From assembly GCF_963678635.1 (NCBI RefSeq), contig NC_087070.1, forward strand, positions 32,155,704 through 32,219,703: a stretch of 64,000 nucleotides of DNA, read 5' to 3'. The translations under genes and the position numbers were made by a program. This document shows positions 1 through 11,700 of the stretch, piece after piece (position 1 is the stretch's first letter; each line of letters starts with the position of its first letter). The notes beneath the pieces were generated by a model. That model was not told where the DNA came from and did no database searches. It saw nothing but the letters and a program-made list of their open reading frames with translations. The DNA is from Symsagittifera roscoffensis (Eukaryota; Xenacoelomorpha; Acoela; Convolutidae).

Positions 1-448
1 AACTTTTATATAAAAAAGTTATGGACTGCAAATAAATCCAACTTTTGAATTTTTGACAGTTTTTGGAAACTTTTTGGCTATACCCAAAAACTACCATGCC
101 ATTTCTCAGTTTTATTTTTCAATCGAGCAACCCGGTTTTGAAAATTTTTTTTACCGGCCACAACCTGTTTTATGCAACAAATTATGGATTTCGGAAAGTC
201 AAGTTTTTGAATTTTTGATTTTATTTTTTTTTAATTCGCAACAGTGTAAATTTAACTTAAAATCAAAATAATTTGGTTTCGAATGGTGCAAGGAAAAGTT
301 TTTCGTTGCTTGTTCACAGTTGTCATATTGTGTTTTTATCTTCAAACTTCTCATATTCTTCGAAATATTATGCAAATGGGGTCGAAATTCTAATATCATA
401 GGAGTTAGCTATGCGCGATGAAAGCCCCAGTTAACAGCGTGTGAATTT
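1..448. other. AT-rich non-coding edge
   Basis: No gene or recognisable repeat is visible here. Short open frames are chance products of T-rich sequence. It lies past the 3' end of the minus-strand reverse-transcriptase remnant and may contain its 3' untranslated part, but nothing in the sequence proves it. Confidence 0.5.
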
Positions 449-741
449 TTAGAATGCCATTCCAATTGTGTAACCGTCCTCAACGCCGAGGGATCGCCAT
501 TTGGATCTTGTGCCTCTGATGCAAATGTTGGTTGCTCTTAGTATAGTGAATGAAATTCTACATCTGACCCAGCACATGACATGACTATATGGGCGGTCCC
601 ATTTTGATGCCAGACCATCTGCTAGTCGTTTGAGGAAAAAACTGAACTCCGGTGCCAAAACACCATCAATTGAAGTGACAAGTGGAGTGAAAGACATGTG
701 CTTTTCTTCACAAGCTGTCCATACTTATTTTTCTTCTCAAT

Positions 742-1353
742 CTATGCAGTTTTCAGTACATTCATGGGATTGCGGTTTTGGTAAGACGGAGCGTCAGTGT
801 CTGTAACACGGATGTCGAACGACGCAGCCGATTGTCTATCCCAAACCCCACGAGCTGAAAGATCTGCAATTGGTGCCGGGGTTCCATTTTCTACATCTGG
901 TTCTTTTACGACAGGTTCTCTTTTCTCATCTTTCCACAAAATTGAAGCAAGATCGCCCTCTGCGTCTCTTATTTCGTTGTGTCGTAGTGTTACCAGTCCG
1001 CTTTTCTTGCAAGAAAGTGCATGCTGTAAGTCAAAATCTTGTTGACATCCATCGCATCTCGAGAAAGAACGTTTGAGTGGTTTTCTGTACCTGACACATA
1101 GAGCGTCTCTGAACTCTGTGGCTGACAAATCAAAATTATCTTTCAACAAGGGCAGCGAAGTTAGCCACAAGGAACAGTTGTTGTCGATTATTCTCCGGAT
1201 CGCTCGTTTCTGATCTGCTGGTAAAACTGCAAGCAATTCATCGAGTTTATCTTTGTCCGCAGCATTTTGTTTCTCCTCGTTGTTTTTTCTTGCTTCTCTC
1301 ATCTTTGTTTTGTGTAAAGTTTGGTCGAGATCATAAAGTTTGGTCGAGATCAT
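742..1353 (-). pseudogene. Zinc knuckle and nuclease segment of the edge retroelement
   Basis: This open segment begins after the 19-bp duplication. It contains 'SLWLTSLPL', the CCHC knuckle 'CDGCQQDFDLQHALSC', 'RHNEIRD' and the nuclease-like 'FDIRVTDTDAPSY'. The reading frame is lost again near 715. Residual coding runs on to 449 in another frame with 'FTPLVTSIDGVLAPE' and 'CWVRCRISFTILRATN', which look like the nuclease C-terminal half. Confidence 0.75.
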
Positions 1354-2188
1354 CTTGGTGGAGGATCGAACTCATGAGACAGTCGGTTGCTTCACGTGAA
1401 GTGGAAAATGCTAGTTTGGCACCTTCTATTGGATTTCGCACACCTAGTCCCCCTCTTTTGACAGGAAGTGAATACAAAACACGATCTGAGTGTGTGACAC
1501 TAGAAGTTCCTAGTAAGCTTGGCAAAAACTTTTCCTCCAACATCTTCTCGAGAGGAGCAAACATCTGCGACGTATCTTTGACTACTCTCTGGACAAAATT
1601 CCATTCGCAATGCAGTGATCTTGTTAATCCAACTAAAGCAGCTTGAGGTTCTTTTTCTGCCACTTTGGACAACTCGCCAAGACAATCCAACCATTCTTGG
1701 ACCTTTTTTGTAGTGAAACGAATTTTGCCTTCATCAGAGCCAATAAATCCGCCCAAATATCTTCTACCTTCAACTATTCTGATGCCGAACCTGTCAAACA
1801 ATTGATGAGCTTTTTCAACAAAGTTCGAGTGAACAACCAAATAACTTTTGCTTGGCTCGGGGTAATAGCCATACTTCGGACCTTTTTCAGTCAAAGATGA
1901 CAACCATTCAACCAGGTTTTCTAGTGCGCCGAGAGCTGCCGAATCATCTGCATACCATGTTTGTAAATACTTATCTCGGTCTTTGAGTAATTCAATCAAT
2001 GGCATCAATGAAACCCCATAGAATAACATCGCTAGTGGATCACCCTGTGTAGTGCCTTCACTACTGAAAAGAAGTTCTGTCGTTCCTGCAACAATTAGCG
2101 GCGCATACCCTCTATATGTGTTGACTAGAAATCGTGAGCACCTTGGCCAAAGTATTCTAGCTTTCCATAGAGCCGTTTCCCTGTTCAC
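1331..2188 (-). pseudogene. RT catalytic segment (QGDP and YADD motifs) of the edge retroelement
   Basis: This segment contains 'EGTTQGDPLAMLFYG' and 'QTWYADDSAALG', the primer-grip and catalytic motifs of an RT, followed by a thumb-like helical region with 'RGGLGVRNP'. It ends at 'DDLDQTL', where a 19-bp tandem duplication (1316-1334 and 1335-1353) throws the frame. Confidence 0.8.
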
Positions 2189-2945
2189 CTGTTCAATGCG
2201 TTGAATGCATTTGAGGCATCCATCAATAGAAGACCATGTCCGTCCTCTTTGGTGCTATTAAACAACTCCTCCACTGCGTGTACAGCTCCACCTATTCCTG
2301 CTTTCACACCACAAGTTAGTTGTTGAGATCCACAGGTTTCTTCGAGATCTTTTTTGGTCGCTTCGGCCATACATTTACACATTACTCTTCGCAAACACTC
2401 ACCTATGCCAGTGGGTCTAACTCCGGGGCACTTGTCCAAAGCGATCAGACGACCTGACATCAATGCTCGTATTTGGTTCCATGGAATAATTTCGTTCGCT
2501 ATCTTTGTGATCAGCGCTGTCACTTCGTCTCTCAAAGCCGAACTGTGTCCTCCAAATCGAAGAAATGCGTCTTTCCAGTGTTCCGAATCTGTTCCTGAAG
2601 GTCCGGCTTCACCGTGCATTGACCTCGCAAATTTTTCTATATAAGAAGAAGTGATGGTTATTGTTTCTAACTCAGGCAAGCTGTCTACTTGTATTCTTGC
2701 TTCTTCTTTTGACTGTTTTGCTACGGGATGCTTTTCTTTCAGAATGTCAATGACTAATTTTCTTGTTTTTGTTGTGGAATCAATAACGTCATCATTTGGA
2801 TGGAGCAAACCTCCGCCAGATCTGCTTGTCAGCCAACGCATAGCAGACCGAACTTTCCCTTCCATCATAATTCGTGCAAAAACCACTGCAGTGTGTTCGT
2901 CTTCAGATCTGTTTTTTTTCCATAGGTTTCCTCGGTTGTTTTTGT
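2185..2945 (-). pseudogene. RT fingers and palm segment of the edge retroelement
   Basis: Open segment carrying 'RIMMEGKVRSAMRWL', 'AGPSGTDSEHWKDAF', 'LIALDKCPGVRPTGIGE' and the motif A aspartate in 'LLMDASNAFNALNR'. It stays open upstream of the first Met to about 2945, so that Met is not the true start. It ends at a stop created by an 8-bp tandem duplication (aacaggtg on the minus strand) exactly at the NALNR codons; the next segment resumes in another frame. Confidence 0.8.
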
Positions 2946-3059
2946 GAACGTCGTTTGGCTTCTTGTAATAGAATATAGAGAATGTGAACTATTTTCCCAG
3001 TCTTCAAGTCGTCTTCCTATCAAAGCTCTCACATACATTTGATCTTTGATTTGAACTTT

Positions 3060-5600
3060 TGATCGTTTTTTATTTAAAATTTTTTAATGTTCTTAACAAA
3101 TACACTATCAAATCTGAGATGAAAAATTTAATTGATAGAAGTGATTGCACCGATTGCAAAAACTTTTCCTGCAGAAAGCTTTCCTTGCGAAAGCTTTTCC
3201 CGATTGCGAAAGCTTTTCCTTAATTACGTGGAAATATTCCAAAATCTAAAATATATTTTCATTTGTTTTGGTAGAGAAACAATCAAGTTTTGTTGTAGTC
3301 AGTTTTTTTAAATCACGAATTTCTTCCCGCATCATTATAACAATTTAAAAAAAAACAAATTCGTAACTTAGTTGGCCCCTAAGCCGCTTTACTTGGCCCC
3401 CTAGTTATCCTTTAACGATGTATACAAAAATATGGTTCGCCTAATTTTTTCCAACATTTTTTCTACTTATATTTTATGTTTGTTTTTAGCTCCGCTTGGC
3501 CTCTGTGTTTTAAATCGCATGGCATATTTTGCTTGAATGAAAACTATTTGAAGAAACTGCCTTGCAATTAACTTTTAAAAATAAATTCAAGCCCGCTTCT
3601 TTTTTTATTCAAGCCTGATCTGCCATGCAATGTTTAGGAGCAAAAAACAGAAAAAACCGATAAACAGCCAAAAGCAAAACTAAATCACTATTTTGAATTA
3701 GCTTTAGCTTGAAAATCAGATATATTTCAAAAATATAGTACGATTATGACAAACTTGTTGAAAACAATGTATCGGTGTGTACGATATCTTTTAAGCAGTT
3801 CTATTTTCGTGATGTTTCAATTTGTTTAGCCTCCCAGCCTGCGATAATGTTTTGACATTTATACATGCATTCACTTCAACGTACCTTCTTCACATTTTCT
3901 GGTTTTCATCAACAGTAGCGTTGTTTTTGATTTTTTAAAACAAGTTTTTTCTTCTGAGACAAATGCATGAGACTCGCTTCGAGCAATCTGTATAAAATTC
4001 CTTTCATTGTTTTTCCCTCAGAAATGCAATTACCACATTTTCGTTGACAGCGGAATCTCAAATGGTTATAAATGACAACTATCGAAATCGTCATCACAGT
4101 CTTTTTGAAAACTTTGCATCACATGGCTCGTGTGCCATAAGTTTTTTTTTAAATTAAGCAAAATGGCTGTTGCAATTAAGTCAATATAGTGTGTGCAACA
4201 TACAATAAGAGTTATGCTTTTCAAATTGTTAGTTTTGTCACAGTTAACGAACAGACTGAGCAGACAAATTAACTGGGGAATCAAAGAGTGCTATCTCTGC
4301 AGAAAATATGATTATGCACTTGATCTACTTTTAAAGTCTTAAATTTTACCAGCCGTTACTTAAAGTCTTTTGAAGTTTAAAGTCTTTTTTGACTGAACAA
4401 AAACTTTCGAAGCAAAAAGATTAGGATCGGTATCAGACTAAGAAGTTGCACGAAATGATCCGGCCGAAAATAAGATAGCGTGAGGAATAGACGGTCTACT
4501 TTATCCAAAATTACTGTATGAGAAAGCCACCCTGACCTAAAAATATCTGGTGCGACCAATCAAGTCTCGCGTAGTCATATACAAACTTAGATTTAGAAAA
4601 ATCGAAATTGGATTGGAAAAATTGGCCTAGACGAAAATTCACCAAAATGTTAAACCAAACCAAAATTAGCTTTAGCTTATTTGCACGTCTCAATAAGTCT
4701 AATCAAACCAAACTAATACTAAAGCCAAAACCAGGTCACAACGAAAACGACGAACCAAATGTCTACATCGCAAAGCAAAAAGGCAGACTACGACGACTAT
4801 TCAACTTCAAAACTACTTACGCAGTATGTTTTTAAACATTACTATAGATACTGCAATAAGTAGAGCCGTAAAATTGATTTTATAGGTCATTTATTTTCAA
4901 TATTATAAATAATCAATAATCACATCAACAACCAGGCAACAAACAAGCTTATATCCACCACAAAACGTCAAATCTGCAGTAATTTTATGAAAATTTTTAA
5001 ACTTTATTGTTTTAAATACAAAAAAAATATATTTGGTAAGAAAAATTTAACGATTAATATAAAAAATTTGTTTGATACAATGCCAGTTTTACTTGATCTA
5101 ATTGATTCCGATTACTAAGTTTTTCATCTGGCTTTGGTGACTAGTGAAAGTGTTTTTGACCAAGGATCAACCAACTGAAAACTGTATTGAACTGCAAATA
5201 ACTTTCTAATGCTGCAAGTAGGGATGGTTTAAAGTTAGTTGACGCCATCGCAGTTAACTTTGATTTTACTGGTACAAGGTTTTCTACCAAGCCATCAGAT
5301 TTCAAGATTTATAGTGTGAGCCACGATCAACTTTCAGTTTTTAGAAATCCGTGTACGTGACAGTAAACCGATTACAGGTTACATTAGAAAGAAAACACTT
5401 CATACAATTTTGGGTTTAGTGAGTTTTGAATCGCGGTTAAAACAAAGCAATAGATATTGAGTTTAAGCCTGGGGTGGTTTTCTCCTAGAGTATGAAAAAT
5501 GCTCGATTCTGATTGGCTGAAATTTTCTAACTTAGAACCAAGTTAACATCCTCCCCCCAAACGGCTTTGGGGGGGGGGGTCCCGTCATTCATTGTTTCTT
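3060..5600. other. Intergenic or first-intron DNA
   Basis: No convincing exon is seen. A small tandem array of the form 'cgattgcgaaagcttttcc' with three to four imperfect units lies at about 3165-3222. The 5' end of the ankyrin gene must lie here or upstream of the window, but no exon whose phase fits the first assigned exon could be identified. Confidence 0.4.
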
Positions 5601-5610
5601 TATATTTCAG

Positions 5611-5774
5611 ACCCTGAAGACCCGGACTGATGAGTTGGTGCGCGACCCAGTCAACCTGTCCTCCTCCTTCTCCAGGGGGTTCAGTCCCATGACCCCCTTC
5701 CGAGATGCCCCTGATAGGTTCCAGTGGAAATGGGTGAACCTAGAGAACCCAAGTGTGGCCAGTCTAACCAGCAG
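5611..5774 (+). CDS. Ankyrin gene, first assigned exon
   Basis: Acceptor 'tatatttcag', donor 'gcag|gtatag'. It encodes a Ser/Pro-rich N-terminal segment ('RGFSPMTPFRDAPDRFQWKW') and is clearly GC-richer than its flanks. It begins in phase 0, so a coding or untranslated exon must lie upstream. Confidence 0.8.
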
Positions 5775-8700
5775 GTATAGGGGCCCGCACCGATGTTTCT
5801 CGCATAAAAAATAGATTCCCTTGAGAAAATATTATGCCGCAACTATAATTGATTATGTGTAAGTAATTTGGGCAACATTTACTGTGTATTTTCTGTTATA
5901 CGGCCAAATTTATTAAATGTTGATTGAGCTTCTGTTATTGAAAACGCTGGGATCTATTTTCGCTGATATTAATTTCAACCAATCAGATTCCAGCGTCATG
6001 ATCAAACTTCCAAATAGCAAAAAGAAGAGTTTTTGGACCGTATTACAGAAAAAACTCCATTTTCTATTATAATAGGGGCATCCAATATAATAATTTGCCT
6101 ACGAGTGATCCATTAAGCATTTCATCACATTTATTTTATCATTTCATTCAATTTCACATTAAAAACAGCATTGAAAAATCATTTCTGCCTGTTGTGTGAT
6201 GTCTCGCAAACTATTGTTCCATCCAGTGGCGGATTTAGGGAGGTGCGCAGGGGGCCCTTCCCTCTTCTCCCCTCAGGGATTCGACCCCCTGCCGACCCGA
6301 AGGGTCCCCCTTTGTACTATTTTGAGATATCCATTTTTGGCTGACTGACCTTAAAGTTTTTATAGAGGCGCTTTCGGCGGCAATCTATACTAATTTTGAG
6401 AGGGTAGCGCGCGCCGAAAAACGCAATTTTTTTTCTCGAAAATTACCAAAAATTGCCTAAAAACGCCTTTTTTAAAGAAAAAAATTTGCCGGCAGCACAG
6501 AAAATTTGGTCAAATTAGGGTCTTTATAGTGGTTTGGGAGAGCTCAGAAAATCAATTTGGTCGACCTAAAACAAAATGGTCGACAAAATTTTTCAAAATT
6601 TATTTGAAAATCCGCCCCCTCGAGAAACTCCTAGATCCGCGCCCTCTGGTTCCATCGTCAATTCTAAAAATCATATAAATAAACAAGATAAACTCAGAAG
6701 AAATAAACATTATTTAGGTTACATAAAACTAATTATAAAGTGCTTTCTTTTTTAGCATAAGCGCCTAGTATCCTCTCTCTCCCCCTTTTGCAACAGGGGC
6801 AAAGGGCAGTTTGGTGTAACTATTGCTCAGTTATATCATAATGGACATGAGATAGTATAAATAGTACGACCAAAAGGAAGTTTTGGACTCGTTTAAAAAA
6901 TGCCAATCTTAAATGTCAAACTACTTTTTTGTCTGCGCTGCAGAAAGTTTGGCAAAAGATGGTCTTTCGAGGGTATTCTTATCGTCAATCCGGTTGACCG
7001 GGAAAAGTCGGCAAATATTTTATATGTATATGTTTTGGAAAATCGCCCCACTTCAAAAATCCTAGGTCCGCCCAGATTTATTTCTTGAAAATTTTGATCA
7101 AATTATGATGGGGGAAGACCTTTCGACTGCAACGCACAAAAGAGACTCCTTTTAAGTTTGATCGTCTCGCATTTGTTTAAATTTTCAAGAAACTCTATTA
7201 TGCTATTGTACACTTCGAGTCAAATGAAATAAGATTAACTTAGTCAAAGATTCAATTAAGCAACAGTTGAGCATGAACTCAATCGAAAACAATCGGCGAG
7301 TTTTGCAATAAAAGTTAGGAGTGATAAACGTAATGGAGTGATAAACATTTTAAAAAGCGTCTTGACGGTTTGAGTTTGTTTTTCTTTGGGAAAAAGTAAT
7401 TTCTGAATTTTGCTGTCATAGAAGTCTGAGTCTGACTGGTAGTCTGAGGAACGAGGACTTCTCTCACATAGCCCCCATTCTGCAGGCGACCAAAGTGGGG
7501 GATACCCAGACTGTCAACAGAATCATCAGTCAAGACGGTAAGAAAATCACGCCTCAATCGTTACGGGAATTGACTTCTCTAGTCAAAATTCAGGAAAATA
7601 ATGGGAACAAAAATTATTTTGATAAGTTGGACGATGATGAAGTCTTTTTATATCTGAGTTTATAAAATTTGTATGCTTAATCAAGCCTTTGTGTGTGGAA
7701 TTCAGAGGCGTAAAAGTAGAATTTTGTTCTTTATCATAAAATCGACCTCAGTATCGTGGTGGTTTAATTCAAATGTTTTCAACAAGTAAAACTGAATCCG
7801 GGACACAAGATTTCTTAAATGTGATCTTATGTTACGTCTACTTACAAGCGCCAGAGATCCATAGATAATAATCGTTTTCTGCCACACTGACAAAAATAGT
7901 TAAAATTGTTAAGAAAGCTAATATGAAAGTCATTAAGATCAGAAATTTAATTATCCGGGCTCACTTGAGCGATTACGAATGTATCATTCAATTCTGACAG
8001 TTTTGAAGACGTGATCACTGGATGCCTAGACAAATAGCCAACCAATCTCATGTTTTTCCCTGGGATAAGTCCTGTTTCATAATCGAATGGTAATAATCAA
8101 TCTATCTGCCGAACTAACCGTAATTTTGTGGTTTTTGCGTTTTCTCTGGAACAAATAGAACTACAAGGCTTCATGATCCATTGCTACCTTAAATAGAGCC
8201 CCATACAAATAATTTTTAGCAGTGAATCTCCGCTCATACCACAGCTAGAACTCCAACTCGTTCATGCTCTACTTCAACTCCGCCTCCTTCGAAAATTTTG
8301 AAGCCTACAGAATCGGCTTTCACCTACCGGGATGTAATTGCTCAAGCGCCGCCCAAATGCCTTGTTTCGATGCGTCAAATTTCCCCCTCGTTTGTTTGTT
8401 CACATCGAAAAGATGGTTTTTGTGCAAAATCACTCACAAAATTCTTCATTATTGAAAATGGTAGTTGATGAATTGGTTCCCATTGCAACTGCGAAAGATT
8501 TCTCGTGTTTTTTCTAAATGATTAAATTGTAGTCTGAAGTAAAAGAATTAATTGGGTTAGTTGACCCAATTAAAGATCTGATGTCTATTATAATTTCAAG
8601 CTTTTTCATCTAGGCAGTCGATTCGATTTTTCGTTATTCTGGTACGGTGCCTTTAATCGATAACCAAAAATCAGCTATTCGAACTTTTTCGCAAAAAAGG

Positions 8701-11700
8701 TGCATTTTATTCCGCTAAGCGCCGACTTGTTTCATCTAATACTTTCAGTACTTTCTGTGTTTCATGCCAATGGCGTTTTGTTGAACCCCTGGTCACGATC
8801 CAAATCTCTTCTAAATGAACATGGACTGCTAAAGTCCTAACCTTCTAACGCGGAGTCCATCACTCGTTTTAACTTGTTAGGTACCCCCCAGCCCCCAGGC
8901 CATAGAAGCCTGTCCAAGATGCATGTGCCTGTAATACTGCCTCCGACAAAACTAAAATTACATAGCCGACTGGTTGGTTCACGAGGCAGCACCTGAGAGT
9001 GGGTGTATTTTAGATTGAAAACCAAGTCGGATTTGTCGTGTTTCGACTTACATTATTGACTAACTCCTCGTTCAAATTTGGCATTTGATATCGATTTCAA
9101 TAGGTTTCGCAACTATATCACTAATCAAGCAGTGTTCACTTTATTCTAACGCTCTCTTGATGTAACCGTCTTGATATTTTAAAGTTTTCTGGCGCCCCGG
9201 TGTAAACGAACTTTGGGATAGCTTCGCTCACACTCTTTTCACATTGAATCTCTTTTTTCGCTCACCACCACGAAACGAAGTTCATTTTCGGGGCTCAATG
9301 TCTCCAAGCACAGTTGTTTTTGAATGTCTTCGCTCTGCAAGTTTAATATAACCTTATCGCAACAACCGGGTCAGATCACTTTAGATGCCAAAAGATTGCA
9401 ACATGCATTGTTTATCTCGTTGTTTTCAATCGAACAGCTTAAATCTACGATTGGTTACAGAAGGTTCCTCAAGAAAGGGCCTCTCTTGGAAATTCTCACA
9501 ACTGTGTGAAATTGATATCTACTATCTTCTCATGAGGTTACTCTTGGTAAAAATAACTTTGGTCTTGTTATCTTAGTGATAAAATACTTCTACTATGATC
9601 TCTTTTCAGCTTCGCCCCAGGTGCTACTTTCCAAAAACCATTTTTGATCATCTGGCCCAAAATTCTTTTCCATTGTCCAGATCTGAAATGCTGCAATTTT
9701 TGGTCCTTTTCTTTGATTTGTCCTTTTCTTAATTTGCAGTGCCCACCAACTGAAATTTATGCGCCCTGTTTCCCCTGTACCACGGTTCCTGCGAGAAGCA
9801 ATGCCAAAAACCATCGGCGCCTTGAAAACTCGGTTCTATTTGTTACTGCGCCATGTAAAACTATGCTCATTTGGTACTCAGTGAAGCAACGTAACACGAA
9901 CAGACGTTAAAAAAATCAACTTGAAAACTTGAAGTCAAATCGATACCATAGACCATCAATAAGGTTGACTTTCAAAATAAAATTTAGTTAAACATATAAA
10001 ATTGTCATTTATCTAACTATAATTTAGGTCTCTAATACATCATGATTCTTAAAGGAAAGTTTTCGAAAGAAATGACAAAAAATATGCGTTTTAACCGATT
10101 TTGGAACAGATTTATTTATTTAATTAATTTAAATTACATTGAATGGAAGAGGATTGAAAATTTAAATTGAATCGGTCAATTTTTGTTGATTTTTTTCTAA
10201 AACAGCAAATAGGGTTATTTACGATAAATACAAAAATTGCACTTGTCAATTTAATTTTGCTGAGGAATTTCCATTGCGGGTAAATTTTATAAATAGTGAA
10301 AAAAAAACGTTTCATATCTTTTTTTGTAAGTACCTGGTCAGTTTTGCAGAGTTTTGAAAAAAGGCTGTTCAATCCTGCTGTACAAAATTGCAATCAGGCC
10401 GAGTTTTTCTCGACAAAATAGAATTTCCATGCAATTTTTGGTTTTCAGATTTTTTAGCCTTCGAGTCGATAGTTGCGAGCTGTCGGGGTACCCGACCGTT
10501 GGGTGATGAACAAATTCAATTTTCTCAAAATTTTGTGGAAGCCTGGAAGACTTGCAATGTTTTTACCTTTTTTATCCAAATCTTGACAATTAGATTATCT
10601 ATTGATTTTATACGGATACTTATTGTAAGTAATGCCGATTGAGTAATGCCGATTTTGCTAATCAGAGTTCACTGTTTAACAATCTGACAAAAATATAACT
10701 GAAAATGAGTCAAAATTTTTGAAACAAGCGCACATTTAGAATATTGTTGAGGCAAAATTTTGAAAAGTTTTCGAAAATCAAAGATATTTGAAAAGTTTTC
10801 GAAGGGGCGAAATTTTATAAAGCTTTTAAAATACATAACGATTTTTTTTAGCTGATCAAATTATTTTCCTGAGCTCTATTACAACACCCCAGCTTTGAAA
10901 ACTGGTGAAAACGACATTTAAGGCACTTTCAAAAAGATTTTGACATAAAATTGCGTTGGTAGACCATTAATAAACGTCGTAAAATGGATGATGATTGGTG
11001 AGAGTTTTATGGTTGCTTCTACTCCTGGATTAGGCTGATTTCGTTATCGCTCCAAGACTGACCTTTATGACGTGATCATAGGTGTGAACAGTCTCCTGAA
11101 GGTGGACGGACTGGGGAGGAACTGTGTGATGTATGCAGTGCACTACAGACAGAATGACCTGCTATCCTTCTACCTCCAGCAGCCTCTCATCAACGCCAAC
11201 CTCAGAGCCCACGGTGACTACATCCTTCATCTGATCTAAGAGATCTAATTAACCATCTTCTCCCCCTATGTTGTCAAAGGATCTCTTTAACTATTCCCCC
11301 CTAGGGTACCTGATAACGAATTGCCACCCCAATAAAGAAATAATTCAATGGTTAAGCTTATGTAAAGTTTTTGTACCTAGTAACAAGTTAGTAACGAATC
11401 TCGCCCCCCCCCCTTGCAAAAAGTGGGAAATAGCTAAAGTGATCCTTATCTACTAAACAATATCCACCCCTCTAAATGAAAACACACTAGCCTTAGAGCG
11501 TTCTATGGTTAATTATAATTTTGCTGCTTTCTGGTACGGCGGAAAATTCGACAAACCTTATCTACTTAACAATCTCTCCCCTTTTTTGAAAGAGGTGGAG
11601 GGGGGTGATTGATTAGTAGATCTCTTCGCAGTGTTTTTCGCCCGTTTATGTGGTAGTTGTTTCTTCATACTTCCATACTTCGGCTAGTTCAAGCGACAAT

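Larger units (their letters stand above)
449..3050 (-). pseudogene. Broken reverse transcriptase with CCHC knuckle and restriction-like nuclease tail
   Basis: Retroelement protein read from high to low coordinates. Its order is a basic N-terminal stretch (to about 3050), RT fingers/palm (2185-2945), palm with thumb (1331-2188), then a zinc knuckle and nuclease (449-1353). RT signatures seen are 'LMDASNAFNALNR' (motif A), 'GTTQGDPLAM' (motif B) and 'WYADD' (motif C). A C-x2-C-x7-H-x4-C knuckle ('RCDGCQQDFDLQHALSCKK') is followed by 'RHNEIRD' and then 'PIADLSARG...SFDIRV', which resembles the restriction-like endonuclease of R2-type non-LTR elements. The frame is lost near 2188, 1345 and 715, so it is inactive. 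Two of the breaks sit at short tandem duplications. A second member of the family lies at 63.2-64.0 kb in the opposite orientation. Family assignment is by architecture; the clade name is not certain. Confidence 0.8.

Noticed and set aside
4759..4822. Possible first exon of the ankyrin gene ('MSTSQSKKADYDDYSTSKLL' followed by gtatgt)
   Set aside because: It has an ATG, 21 codons and a good donor, but ends in phase 2 whereas the next assigned exon begins in phase 0. No bridging exon with matching phase was found, so it cannot be joined.
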